Origin: JBBRLA01 sp038231615
GTDB lineage: Bacteria > Myxococcota_A > Polyangia > Palsa-1104 > JAEUJZ01
Assembly (NCBI GenBank): GCA_038231615.1
Contig: JBBRLA010000001.1
Span: forward strand, 1-39,821
DNA length: 39,821 nucleotides
Reading direction: 5' to 3'
Made by a program: the position numbers and the translations under genes. Each line of letters starts with the position of its first letter. The first letter of the stretch is position 1. Under the pieces are notes generated by a model. It had not been told where the DNA came from, did no database searches, and saw only the letters and a program-made list of their open reading frames with translations. Of the stretch, positions 1 through 7,768 are shown one piece after another.

Positions 1-14
1 ATAAGGGTGTGGAT

Positions 15-133
15 ATCAGCCAGGTGATTTATCCAGTCACCTGGCTGATTTTTTAAGTCACTCGACTGATTTAAAAAGTCACCTTAGTGACTTAATAAAT
101 CATGTCGGTGACTGATCAAATCAGTCGGCTGAC
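15..133. repeat. Array of six 21-bp phased imperfect palindromes
   Basis: Six units begin at 15, 36, 57, 78, 99 and 120, a period of exactly 21 bp. Each has the core RTCA-N6-TGAY (14 bp) followed by a 7-bp spacer that is mostly A/T in the middle units. The first two units also pair with each other: 15-27 and 37-49 form a perfect 13-bp inverted repeat with a T-run straight after it, so this part could act as an intrinsic terminator for a gene entering from the left. Two helical turns per unit would put bound dimers on one face of the DNA. The next gene starts about 260 bp downstream. The array could be an operator cluster, a terminator array, or a decayed tandem repeat. Confidence 0.75.
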
Positions 134-395
134 TTGGATCCCCTGCCGCTTCACGTAGAGAGCCGTGTTCTTCACCAGATCTCGACCCTCCCAGAGATGT
201 ATATGGAGGCCCCGGACAAAGAAGGCCTCTGCGGGTCCCGCCGCGTAGTCCCGTCGGCATACGGCCGCGCGAGGGCAGCCTCTCGGAGCCCGTGTTCAGT
301 GACCAGGGAACTGCACCCGCCGGTTGCTTGTCGATACGAGAAAGACAAGGCTTGTACCGGGCCTAAAGACGAGGGAAAATGGATGCAGGACATCC
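134..395. other. Intergenic leader before the first gene
   Basis: About 260 bases lie between the palindrome array and the likely start of the first gene. The gene's frame is open upstream to 324, but that stretch lacks signal-peptide character and the lipoprotein signal only begins at 396. No convincing promoter, RNA or further gene is seen. Confidence 0.4.
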
Positions 396-2333
396 ATGAA
401 CAACGGCACCCTTTGTGCGCCAGCACTGGCCCGCGCCGGGCTCCTGTGGGGCCTTATGGGCCTTTGTGCTCTCTCGGCCTGCAGCAACACGCTGCCCGGC
501 CCCTTTTTGGATCCGCTCCCCCAGGACCTGGGGACACCGGATCTGATTCCCATCAAGACCCACCTGATCATCGAGCCGGCGATGCTGCCGCCCATCGTCC
601 TTTTCAGCGGGACGCCGGAGACGCCCGGGACGCGGGAGAGGCGGGACTTCAAGGCCTTCCGCGTCAACGAAGGGACTGGCGAGAAGACCGACGTGACCGA
701 CGTATGCTTCTGGTCGGTCCAGCAGAGATCGGGGCAGCGCCTGTCCCTGGGCAGCATCGATCACGGCCACTTCGTCAGCGCCGCCGAGGTCGCCGGCACG
801 GGCGTGGTGGACGCCGAGCTGGCGGACCTGCGGTCATCGGTGTCGATCCTGGTGCAGCTCAAGGGGGCGATCCACCTGGCCAAGACCCTGGACGGCACCG
901 ATCCGCCGGCCGACGCCGCGCGCTACTTCAAGGGCGCGACCAGCGCCCCCCGGGCCCCGAGCATTCTCTACCCTCCCGACGGCAGCGTCATCCCGCAGAA
1001 CCTGAACGAACTGGAGGTGCAGTACGGTGCGCAGGGCGACGATGTCTTCGAGGTCTTCCTGAGCAGCACCTTGCTCGACCTGCACATCTACACCGGCAGC
1101 TTGCAGAGGCTCTCCCTGTCGTCGCAAGAGTACACCCTTTTGACCGACGCCGGCAACACCGGCCCGATCACCCTTTTGGTGCGCGGCGCCAGCAAGGCCG
1201 ACCCCAGCACCTACGGCGAGTCGTCGCCGGTGCGGCTGCGCGTCACCCCCCCGGTGGTCGGGGCCACCTATTACTTCTCGACCGTTATCCCGGGGCAGGG
1301 GATTTGGCGCTACGACTGGCTTTCGTCCCCCGGCGGCCGGGCCCGGGCCTACGCCACCGATCAGACCAGCTCCCAGTCGGGGCAGTGCTTCGGCTGCCAC
1401 TCCCTGTCCCGGGACGGGCGCATCCTGACCGCGTCGCTTTCCATGATCGCCTTGGGAAGCGGCGCGATCATCGATGTGCAGAACGGCGGGCGCAAGTCCG
1501 TGCAGGGCGGCAAATGGAGCTTCTCCTCCGTCGCCAGCGCCGGGGACCAGGCGGCAGTCAGCGGCGGCGGTGCGCTCGCGCTGCTTTTGGTGGAGCAGGG
1601 CACCCTGGGCACGGCCCTTGTCAGCGGCGGCGGCGCGCTCCTTTCCCAGCCCAACCTGTCCCAGGACGGCAACCTGCTGGTCTACGTGCAGGGCCAGCCG
1701 GTCGCCGGCAAGAGCGAGGCCCACGTGCAGAACGGCAGCCTGCGCACGCTGACCAAGGCGAACGGTTTCGGCGTCCCCACGGACCTGCTTTTGACCCAGG
1801 GCGCGCAGAACAACTACTACCCGGCGATCACCCCGGACGGCCAGTGGGTGCTCTTCACCCGGGCCAATGGGGATTCCTTCGACAATCCCGGGGCCCAGCT
1901 CTTCGCCGTGGCGGCAGACGGCAAGAGCGCGGCCTTCCCGCTGACCAGCGCCAACTCGGTCCTGTCGACGAAGAACAACGCGGTGCTGGGGTATCTGACC
2001 AACTCCTACCCCAGCTTCTTGCCCCTGCCGGTCACCACGGCGGGCCAGCCGCTGTACTATTTCACCTTCTCCAGCCGTCGGGAGGTTGGGGTAGAGATCT
2101 CCCACACCGGCGCCACGCCCGCGGCCGGCACCACCGTGGTGCTGACCCCCAACACCGCCAAGACCACGATGTCGGGCTGGAACGATCAAATCTGGCTCTC
2201 GACCTTTGATCCGGGCAAGGCCAAGATGGGTCAGGACCCCTCATCCCCGGCCATCTGGCTGCCGCTCCAGTCCCCCACGTCGAGCAACCACACCGCGGCC
2301 TCGGCCCAGACCTTCTTCAACATGGATCTTTGA
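396..2333 (+). CDS. Lipoprotein with c-type heme motif and PD40/TolB-like repeats
   Basis: A 645-aa predicted lipoprotein of unknown function. The start at 396 was chosen because it gives a clean type II signal peptide ending in the lipobox LSAC (Cys29). The frame is open upstream to 324, but those residues do not look like a signal. The middle holds a Pro/Asp-rich section with the motif ILYPPDGSVIP. A single CxxCH heme-c site (CFGCH, Cys331 to His335) follows, then a TolB/PD40-like beta-propeller region with phrases such as NLSQDGNLLVY and YPAITPDGQWVLF. The protein at 7769-9715 has the same order of parts with CxxCH at almost the same residue, so the two are paralogues. An outer-membrane or periplasmic redox or sensor role is inference. 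The gene converges with 2358-4718, leaving only 24 bases between them. Confidence 0.8.
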   Translation: MNNGTLCAPALARAGLLWGLMGLCALSACSNTLPGPFLDPLPQDLGTPDLIPIKTHLIIEPAMLPPIVLFSGTPETPGTRERRDFKAFRVNEGTGEKTDVTDVCFWSVQQRSGQRLSLGSIDHGHFVSAAEVAGTGVVDAELADLRSSVSILVQLKGAIHLAKTLDGTDPPADAARYFKGATSAPRAPSILYPPDGSVIPQNLNELEVQYGAQGDDVFEVFLSSTLLDLHIYTGSLQRLSLSSQEYTLLTDAGNTGPITLLVRGASKADPSTYGESSPVRLRVTPPVVGATYYFSTVIPGQGIWRYDWLSSPGGRARAYATDQTSSQSGQCFGCHSLSRDGRILTASLSMIALGSGAIIDVQNGGRKSVQGGKWSFSSVASAGDQAAVSGGGALALLLVEQGTLGTALVSGGGALLSQPNLSQDGNLLVYVQGQPVAGKSEAHVQNGSLRTLTKANGFGVPTDLLLTQGAQNNYYPAITPDGQWVLFTRANGDSFDNPGAQLFAVAADGKSAAFPLTSANSVLSTKNNAVLGYLTNSYPSFLPLPVTTAGQPLYYFTFSSRREVGVEISHTGATPAAGTTVVLTPNTAKTTMSGWNDQIWLSTFDPGKAKMGQDPSSPAIWLPLQSPTSSNHTAASAQTFFNMDL

Positions 2334-2357
2334 GTCTGCGCCGCAACACAAAGAGCG

Positions 2358-4718
2358 TCAGCGCCGCAGGTGGAGGATGGTGCCATACTGTCCGACCGTG
2401 TACACATCGCCGGCCGCGCTGCCCCACACCCCGTTGAGCACCCGGGAGGCCTGAAGTGCCTCGGTAGACCAGCTTGCGCCCCGGTCCTTGGTGTGGAGCA
2501 TCGTCCCGTCCCCCGCCAGGTAGACGTCGTCGGGCCCGCTGCCCCAGATCCCCCGGAACGAGCGCACGCTACCGGTCGGGGACGGGTTGAAGCTCAGGCC
2601 CCCATCCACGCTGTGTACTACGTAGCCGCTGTCGCCGATCACGTAGACGTCATTCGCCCCGCTGCCCCAGACGTCATGCGGGTTGTGGGTGATTCCGGGG
2701 ACCGAGGTCCAGGTCTTCCCGGCGGCGGTCCCGTGCAGGAGCGTGTTGCCATCCGCGGCCACGTAAATGTCGTCCCGGCCGCTGCCCCAGATGGCCAAGA
2801 AGTTGCGGGTCACCCCGGTGCTGACCGGCTGGTAGGTCTGCCCGCTGTCGGTCGAATGCAGGATCGTGCTGCCGTCGCCCACCAGATACACGTCGCTCGC
2901 CCGGCTGCCCCACACCCCGCGCAGCACGCTGGTCGTTCCCGAGGACGGGCTTTGCCAGGTCTTGCCGCCGTCGTTGCTGTGCAACACCACTCCGCTGTCG
3001 CCCACCAGGTACACGTCGTTCGGTCCGCTGCCAAAGACCCCTCGCAGCGTGGGTTTTGCCCCCACCGAGACCTCGGTGAAGGTCTCGCCGGCATCGGAGC
3101 TGTGCAGCACCGCGCCTTGGTCCCCCACCGCGTAGACGTCGCCGGCCCCGCTGCCCCACACCCGGTTGAGCCCGTCCATCCGGCCCATCGGCGCGCTTTG
3201 CCACGTCGCTCCCTGGTCCGTGCTGTGCAGCACCGCTCCCGCCCCGCCGACCGCGTAGACATTTGCGGGCCCGCTGCCCCAAAGCCCGCTCAGGTTGCGC
3301 TGCTGCCCCATGGCCACGGGCGAAAAACCCACCCCGAAGCCGCCGTGATAAAACGAGCCGGCGGTACCGACCAGATAGATGTCCTGTGGCCCGCTGCCCC
3401 AGACGCCGGAGATCACCTGCGGGTTTTGCAGCGCCACCTTGTTCCAGCTCGTTCCGTCCGTGCTGTGCAGGACGGTGAAGGCGCCCGCGAGGAACACGTC
3501 CCCCGCACCGCTGCCCCAGACCCCGCGAAGGTCCTTGTCCGTCCCGACCGTCAGCGGTATCCACGTCTTGCCGCCATCGCGGCTGCGCACCGCGGTGCCC
3601 ATATCGCCCGCCGCGAAGACCTCACCCGGGCCGGTGCCCCACACGGACACCAGCTCGTTCGGCCCGATCGACAGCGCGGTCCAGCGGCTGCCGTCCTGTG
3701 TGCCGTGGAGCACCATGCCCTGGTCGCCCACCAGGTACACGTCGTCGGGCCCGCTGCCCCACACCCCCAGAAGGTCCACCGACACCCCGCCCACATCGAC
3801 CTGCGCGAAGCTCGCCCCGCCGTCGTGGCTGCGCAGGACCGTGCCGGCCTCGCCGACGACATACAGGTTGTATTGTCCGCTGCCCCAGATCGAAAAGAGT
3901 TCGACCTGGGTCCCGGTGGGCGGCTGGCTCCACGTCCGCCCCCCGTTGGTCGAGTGCAGCACCCGGCCGCTCTGGCCCACGGTGTACACGTCGAGCGGCC
4001 CGCTGCCCCACACATTGTCCAGGGTGTCGGCCTGCGGCAAGGGGTTGGCCCAGCACCAGCCGCTGTCGTTGCACAGCCGCTTGCCGAAGTAGGCCGACAC
4101 CTGAAGCGGCCCCTGCACAAGCACGTCGCATACGCCCGCGCCGGTACACTCGGGCGGCGACCAGCCGGTGAAGATCGAGCCCGGCATGGCCTGCCCGGAC
4201 AGGCGCACCCGGGTGCCCTTTTGCACCTTCAGGCCGCAGGACGCACCGCATTCCAGGCCCTGCACGTCCGAGTGTACGGCGCCCGCCCCCTCGCCTGCCC
4301 GCTGCACCGTCAGCCGGCAGTGCTGCGGGTCGTACCGATTGAGCGCCAGAGACAGCTCGGTCCTTTGGCCGGGCACGACGGCCCCCTGCGCACCGCCCCC
4401 CGCGCCGGAGCAGCCGCCGTCCACCACCGCGTCGACGGTGAGCACGACGTTGCCCCGGGCCCCGTCGGGCAAGTAAAAGACGAACTGCAGCGGGCTGCCG
4501 GGGAAGGTGCCCGAAAGGGACTGCCCCCCCACCGAGGCCGACACCGCCAGGGTGCGCACGTCCTGGCTGCCGCCTTCCACGGTCAGTGTGACCAGCACAT
4601 AGGGCCGGCCGTCCTGCCCGCAGGAGAGCAGGGCGCAAAGCCCGCACAGCAGCACCGCCGACCCGGGGACCGTTCCCACCCGGCGGCCGCCCTGGCTTGG
4701 TACGCGACCTTCGCTCAC
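2358..4718 (-). CDS. Lipoprotein with 14-blade YCF48/BNR-like beta-propeller repeats
   Basis: A predicted surface or periplasmic lipoprotein of 786 aa, function unknown. A GTG start at 4718 overlaps the stop of the upstream gene (GTGA) and leads into a signal peptide ending in LLSC. After it come an Ig-like stretch, a Cys-containing domain like the bacterial InlB-type repeat (FTGWSPPECTG), and then 14 tandem blades of about 43-46 aa. Blades have the form hWGSGxxDVYxVGxxGxVLHSxDGGxTW, as in YCF48/BNR sialidase-like propellers. Fourteen blades would fit two seven-bladed propellers (inference). It is the last gene of a kinase-TPR-propeller operon. A longer reading frame from 4844 exists, but it would overlap most of the TPR gene's C-terminus and has no signal peptide at its start. 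Confidence 0.8.
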   Translation of the reverse strand: MSEGRVPSQGGRRVGTVPGSAVLLCGLCALLSCGQDGRPYVLVTLTVEGGSQDVRTLAVSASVGGQSLSGTFPGSPLQFVFYLPDGARGNVVLTVDAVVDGGCSGAGGGAQGAVVPGQRTELSLALNRYDPQHCRLTVQRAGEGAGAVHSDVQGLECGASCGLKVQKGTRVRLSGQAMPGSIFTGWSPPECTGAGVCDVLVQGPLQVSAYFGKRLCNDSGWCWANPLPQADTLDNVWGSGPLDVYTVGQSGRVLHSTNGGRTWSQPPTGTQVELFSIWGSGQYNLYVVGEAGTVLRSHDGGASFAQVDVGGVSVDLLGVWGSGPDDVYLVGDQGMVLHGTQDGSRWTALSIGPNELVSVWGTGPGEVFAAGDMGTAVRSRDGGKTWIPLTVGTDKDLRGVWGSGAGDVFLAGAFTVLHSTDGTSWNKVALQNPQVISGVWGSGPQDIYLVGTAGSFYHGGFGVGFSPVAMGQQRNLSGLWGSGPANVYAVGGAGAVLHSTDQGATWQSAPMGRMDGLNRVWGSGAGDVYAVGDQGAVLHSSDAGETFTEVSVGAKPTLRGVFGSGPNDVYLVGDSGVVLHSNDGGKTWQSPSSGTTSVLRGVWGSRASDVYLVGDGSTILHSTDSGQTYQPVSTGVTRNFLAIWGSGRDDIYVAADGNTLLHGTAAGKTWTSVPGITHNPHDVWGSGANDVYVIGDSGYVVHSVDGGLSFNPSPTGSVRSFRGIWGSGPDDVYLAGDGTMLHTKDRGASWSTEALQASRVLNGVWGSAAGDVYTVGQYGTILHLRR

Positions 4719-5311
4719 TGCCAGGCCCCCATCAGCACCGGCAGGCCGGGGGGCGGGTCCGGATACGTCGGGCGGGTGACCGCCACCGCCACGCCTGTCG
4801 CCACCCCCGCCACCACCACGCCGCCGATGGCAGTCCAGAACCACCAGCGCCGGTACACTGGCACCGAGGTGACCGGCTGCGGCTGCGGGAGGAGACGAGA
4901 GGGCCCTGGGGCGGGGAGGGCCTGCGTCGGGGCGACCGCCGTTTTCGCGGCCTGCTCCGCCGCGAGCTGGGCGCGCAACTCGGTCACATACCCCTGCGCG
5001 CGGGCCCGCTGCTGTGCGTTTTGGGCCTCGTGCAGGAAGCGCTCGTACTGGGTCAGCGCCTCCTGCTTGCGGCCGATCTGCCGCTGCGACTGGGCGATGT
5101 TGTACAGGTAGATCGGGAGCGGCTCCTTGAGGTAGGCCGCCTTGAACTCTTCGATGGCTTCCTTGTACTGGCCGCTCATGTAGTAACGTTCGGCCATCGC
5201 GCCGTGTTCGCCAGGCTGCGGCTGCGCCTGGCCCTGCGCCGGCACGCCCCAGCGCAGGACCGAAAGGAAGATCAGCGTCGAGGTTGTGCTAGTCCATCTC
5301 CCGCGGCTCAT
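4715..5311 (-). CDS. TPR-containing protein with C-terminal membrane anchor
   Basis: A 198-aa protein. It starts with a probable signal peptide (LIFLSVLRWGVPAQG), then about three TPR-like helical hairpins (ERYYMSGQYKEAIEEFKAAY and following) and a Gln/Pro-rich linker. It ends in one transmembrane segment (WWFWTAIGGVVVAGVATGVA) and a short tail. The ATG at 5311 is preceded by a strong ribosome-binding site (AAGGAGG) lying inside the end of the kinase gene, which it overlaps by 23 bases. Its stop overlaps the start of the propeller lipoprotein. Small TPR proteins like this often sit beside Ser/Thr kinases in myxobacteria and may be partners or substrates, but the exact role is unknown. Confidence 0.85.
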   Translation of the reverse strand: MSRGRWTSTTSTLIFLSVLRWGVPAQGQAQPQPGEHGAMAERYYMSGQYKEAIEEFKAAYLKEPLPIYLYNIAQSQRQIGRKQEALTQYERFLHEAQNAQQRARAQGYVTELRAQLAAEQAAKTAVAPTQALPAPGPSRLLPQPQPVTSVPVYRRWWFWTAIGGVVVAGVATGVAVAVTRPTYPDPPPGLPVLMGAWQ

Positions 5312-6929
5312 ACTTCTTTTCCTCCTTGTGGGGGGCCGTCGCCTTCACGGCCGGGTCCTTCGTCTTGCGGTGGGCGGGCAGCGATCGGTTGCCTGGATGG
5401 GGGTCCTGTGCCTGTGCGGCACTCAAGAGGGCCACGCTGGCCTGACAATCGCCCATCGGGTCCAGGTTCACGGCCCGGTCGCGATACCCGGGCTTGCGCA
5501 CCAGAAGGGACCAGTTTCCCTGGTCCGGCGTGCGCTCCGCTTCCCAGGGGGTGCTGCCGAGGGGTGTCTGGTCGACGGCGCGGAGCACCTGTGCCCCGGC
5601 GGGCTCGCTGCGCAGCCGACAGGTGACCATCCGGGCCGGGACCGGTGCCCGCCCCGCTGGCGCGGTCAAGACCGCCGCCGGCCCCGATCGGTGCGCCGCT
5701 TTCTGGACGGGCTTGCCGCTGGTGCGCCGCCAGCCGATCCACGCTGTGCCGCCCAAAAGGACCAGCAACGCGGCGAAAAGGACCAGTCGCGGCCCCCGCG
5801 GGGGCGAAGGCGCCGGGATGACCCACGCTTCCGCCGAGGCCAGCGACCCGGCGGGCGGCACGCTGCCGGGGTGCGGAAAGGACCCCCGGTCCACCCGAGC
5901 GCCCAGAGGCGGACGCGGCGAGGACGGGCCGGCAAAAGCCGGCAGGACAGCGTCTTTTTCCCCGTCCTCCGAAGCGACGGTCAGCCCCATGGCCGCAAGC
6001 GCGGAGGCATCGAAGGCAGCGGTGTCATCATAGGGGTCCGGGGCCGCGGGCTGCGAGAGGAGCGGCGGGCCGCCGATGCTCTGCCAGAGCGCGCCCAGGG
6101 CCTGGGTCACGTGGGCCATGCTCGGCCGCTTCGTCGAGTCCTTGAGCATCATCCGCGAGACCAGCGCGGTCAGTTCCACGGGCAGGCCGGGGGTCTCGTC
6201 GGCGAGTTCCGGCGGGGGCTCGTACATGTGCATCGCGATGATGGACTCGGGCAGGGTGGCCCGGAAGGGCAGCTTGCCGCTCAGCATCTCGAAGAGCATG
6301 ATGCCCAGGGCGTAGACGTCCGATCGATCGTCGACCTTCTCGGCGCCGCGGCACTGCTCGGGGGCCATGTAGTGGGGCGTGCCCATCATGCTGCCGGCGC
6401 GGGTGTTGAAATGGGTGGCGCCGGGGCGGCGGCGTTCCTCCTGGAGCTTGGCCAGGCCGAAGTCCAGAACCTTGACGCGCTCGCCGCCGGGCATGTCAGG
6501 GTCCGCGACGAGCATCAGGTTGTCCGGCTTGAGGTCGCGGTGGACGATGCGGCGGGCATGGGCGGCGCTCAGCGCGGAGGCGATCTGCCGGCTGATGCGC
6601 AGCACTGCCTCAAGGGGCATGGGGCCGCGCCGAAGACGCGTGCGCAGGGAGTCGCCGGGCAGATACTCCATGACGATGTACGAGGCGCCATTGGGAAGCT
6701 GCCCCACATCGGAGACGCTGACGATCCCCGGATGGCCGATCAGGTTGGCGGCGCGCGCCTCGTTGAGGAAGCGGCGGGCAATGTCCGGCTGGGAGGAGAA
6801 GCTGTCGTGGAGGACCTTGATGGCCACGCGCCGGTCGATGGCCTCGTTGAAGGCCTCGTAGACGGCGCCCATCCCCCCCTCACCCAGCTTGCGAAGGATG
6901 CGGTAGTTGTTGATTTGCAGCCCGAGCAT
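5289..6929 (-). CDS. Hanks-type serine/threonine protein kinase, membrane-anchored
   Basis: A 546-aa transmembrane Ser/Thr kinase. The cytoplasmic N-terminal kinase domain (about 8-275) has the glycine loop GEGGMG (16-21), the VAIK lysine (Lys38), the catalytic loop HRDLKPDN (130-137), DFG (156-158) and a GTPHYMAPE activation end, so it should be active. A Pro/Ala-rich linker, one transmembrane helix (about 381-400) and a periplasmic domain like PEGA (PAGAQVLRAVDQTPLGSTPWE) follow. The ATG at 6929 gives the usual kinase N-terminus; an ATG at 6974 in the same frame would add 15 residues. It heads an operon with the TPR protein and the 14-blade lipoprotein, suggesting that an envelope signal is linked to phosphorylation (inference). 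Confidence 0.93.
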   Translation of the reverse strand: MLGLQINNYRILRKLGEGGMGAVYEAFNEAIDRRVAIKVLHDSFSSQPDIARRFLNEARAANLIGHPGIVSVSDVGQLPNGASYIVMEYLPGDSLRTRLRRGPMPLEAVLRISRQIASALSAAHARRIVHRDLKPDNLMLVADPDMPGGERVKVLDFGLAKLQEERRRPGATHFNTRAGSMMGTPHYMAPEQCRGAEKVDDRSDVYALGIMLFEMLSGKLPFRATLPESIIAMHMYEPPPELADETPGLPVELTALVSRMMLKDSTKRPSMAHVTQALGALWQSIGGPPLLSQPAAPDPYDDTAAFDASALAAMGLTVASEDGEKDAVLPAFAGPSSPRPPLGARVDRGSFPHPGSVPPAGSLASAEAWVIPAPSPPRGPRLVLFAALLVLLGGTAWIGWRRTSGKPVQKAAHRSGPAAVLTAPAGRAPVPARMVTCRLRSEPAGAQVLRAVDQTPLGSTPWEAERTPDQGNWSLLVRKPGYRDRAVNLDPMGDCQASVALLSAAQAQDPHPGNRSLPAHRKTKDPAVKATAPHKEEKKYEPREMD

Positions 6930-7094
6930 ACTGTTTCCGTCAGGCACACGCGTGATGGCGGAAGTATACCACATGAGGGCCGGGGTGCTCGCGAGACCCG
7001 GCGGAGGTGCGCGACCGCCGGGCCAGCCTCAACCTTCACCCTACCTTGACAATCACTTCGGTGGGCTTCCACGACCACCAGATAGGGCGTGCTC
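6930..7094. promoter_or_regulatory. Divergent intergenic region, kinase operon / HExxH gene
   Basis: The 165 bases separate the minus-strand kinase operon from the plus-strand HExxH gene. On the minus strand TATACT (6968-6963) is a good -10 match but has no clear -35. On the plus strand a perfect TTGACA (7046-7051) lacks a matching -10 at 16-18 bp. Promoters must lie here, but neither is firmly placed. Confidence 0.35.
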
Positions 7095-7667
7095 ATGAGA
7101 ATGACCAGCGAGACCCAGGCGGAGCGCCGCTATCAGGCGCTGATGCGCTCGATCAAGGAAGAATTCCCCGGCTTCCGGCTCCGGCCCAAGCGCGACGACC
7201 CGCTGCAGCGGATCATCCACCATCTGCTGGTGGGGCTGACGCTGGGGCGCATGCGCGGCTACCTGACTGAGTACCATACCACCCTGGGGCGGACGGTCTA
7301 CGTGACCGACTCGTGGGACCGCATCCCGGCGGTCGATCGCTGGGCCACGATGCGCCACGAACGGGTGCACCTTTTGCAGTTCCGCCGCTACACCTTCCTG
7401 GGGATGGCGGTGCTCTACCTGCTGGTGCCGCTGCCTTTTGGGCTTTCCTACTTCCGCATGCGGCTGGAGCGCGAGGCTTATGAGGAGACCCTGCGCGCCC
7501 TGTACGAGGCGCGCGGGGAACGGGCGGTGCGCGACCCGGGCCTGCGGGACCATGTGATGGCGCAGTTCACCTCCGCCTCCTACGGCTGGATGTGGCCCTT
7601 CCCCGCCGCGGTGGCCCGCTGGTACGATCGCTTCGTCGACGAACTGACCGGAACCCATCAAGAGTGA
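7095..7667 (+). CDS. Putative membrane zinc metallopeptidase (HExxH), uncharacterised
   Basis: A 190-aa protein with the zinc-protease motif HERVH (88-92) in the context RHERVHLLQF. A hydrophobic segment (about 101-119, FLGMAVLYLLVPLPFGLSYF) follows, then EREAYEETL, whose Glu127 could be the third zinc ligand of a gluzincin-like fold. The spacing HExxH to ExxxxE recalls small envelope proteases, but no named family is recognised with certainty. The ATG at 7095 is preceded by AGGG at good spacing; a GTG six bases upstream is possible. It is a single gene, divergent from the kinase operon and about 100 bases before the next lipoprotein gene. Catalytic activity is inferred from the motif only. 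Confidence 0.75.
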   Translation: MRMTSETQAERRYQALMRSIKEEFPGFRLRPKRDDPLQRIIHHLLVGLTLGRMRGYLTEYHTTLGRTVYVTDSWDRIPAVDRWATMRHERVHLLQFRRYTFLGMAVLYLLVPLPFGLSYFRMRLEREAYEETLRALYEARGERAVRDPGLRDHVMAQFTSASYGWMWPFPAAVARWYDRFVDELTGTHQE

Positions 7668-7768
7668 AGGGAGGGGCAGGCGCGGCGCGGCAGGTCGTGC
7701 TAAGCTGTACTACTATTCCGCGATTCATATCTGGCATCGTTCTTGCCAGGTGAGGAGACTGAAAATCC

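Noticed and set aside
1..138. Reverse-strand reading of the 21-bp array as heptapeptide repeats (S/N-Q/H-x-x-D-L-I)
   Set aside because: The frame is open over six units except for one TAA, and the period is a multiple of three. But the stop, the A/T-rich composition and the missing continuation on either side make a real protein unlikely.
134..2209. Long alternative plus-strand frame across the first lipoprotein gene
   Set aside because: It is Arg/Pro/Gly-rich without domains, as expected for an off-frame reading of GC-rich coding DNA. The lipoprotein frame has a signal peptide and heme motif.
2370..5111. Very long plus-strand frame antisense to the propeller and TPR genes
   Set aside because: Its repeats mirror the WGSG blades on the other strand, and it has no signal or domain of its own.
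7046..7051. Perfect TTGACA as -35 of the HExxH gene
   Set aside because: No acceptable -10 hexamer lies 16-18 bases downstream.
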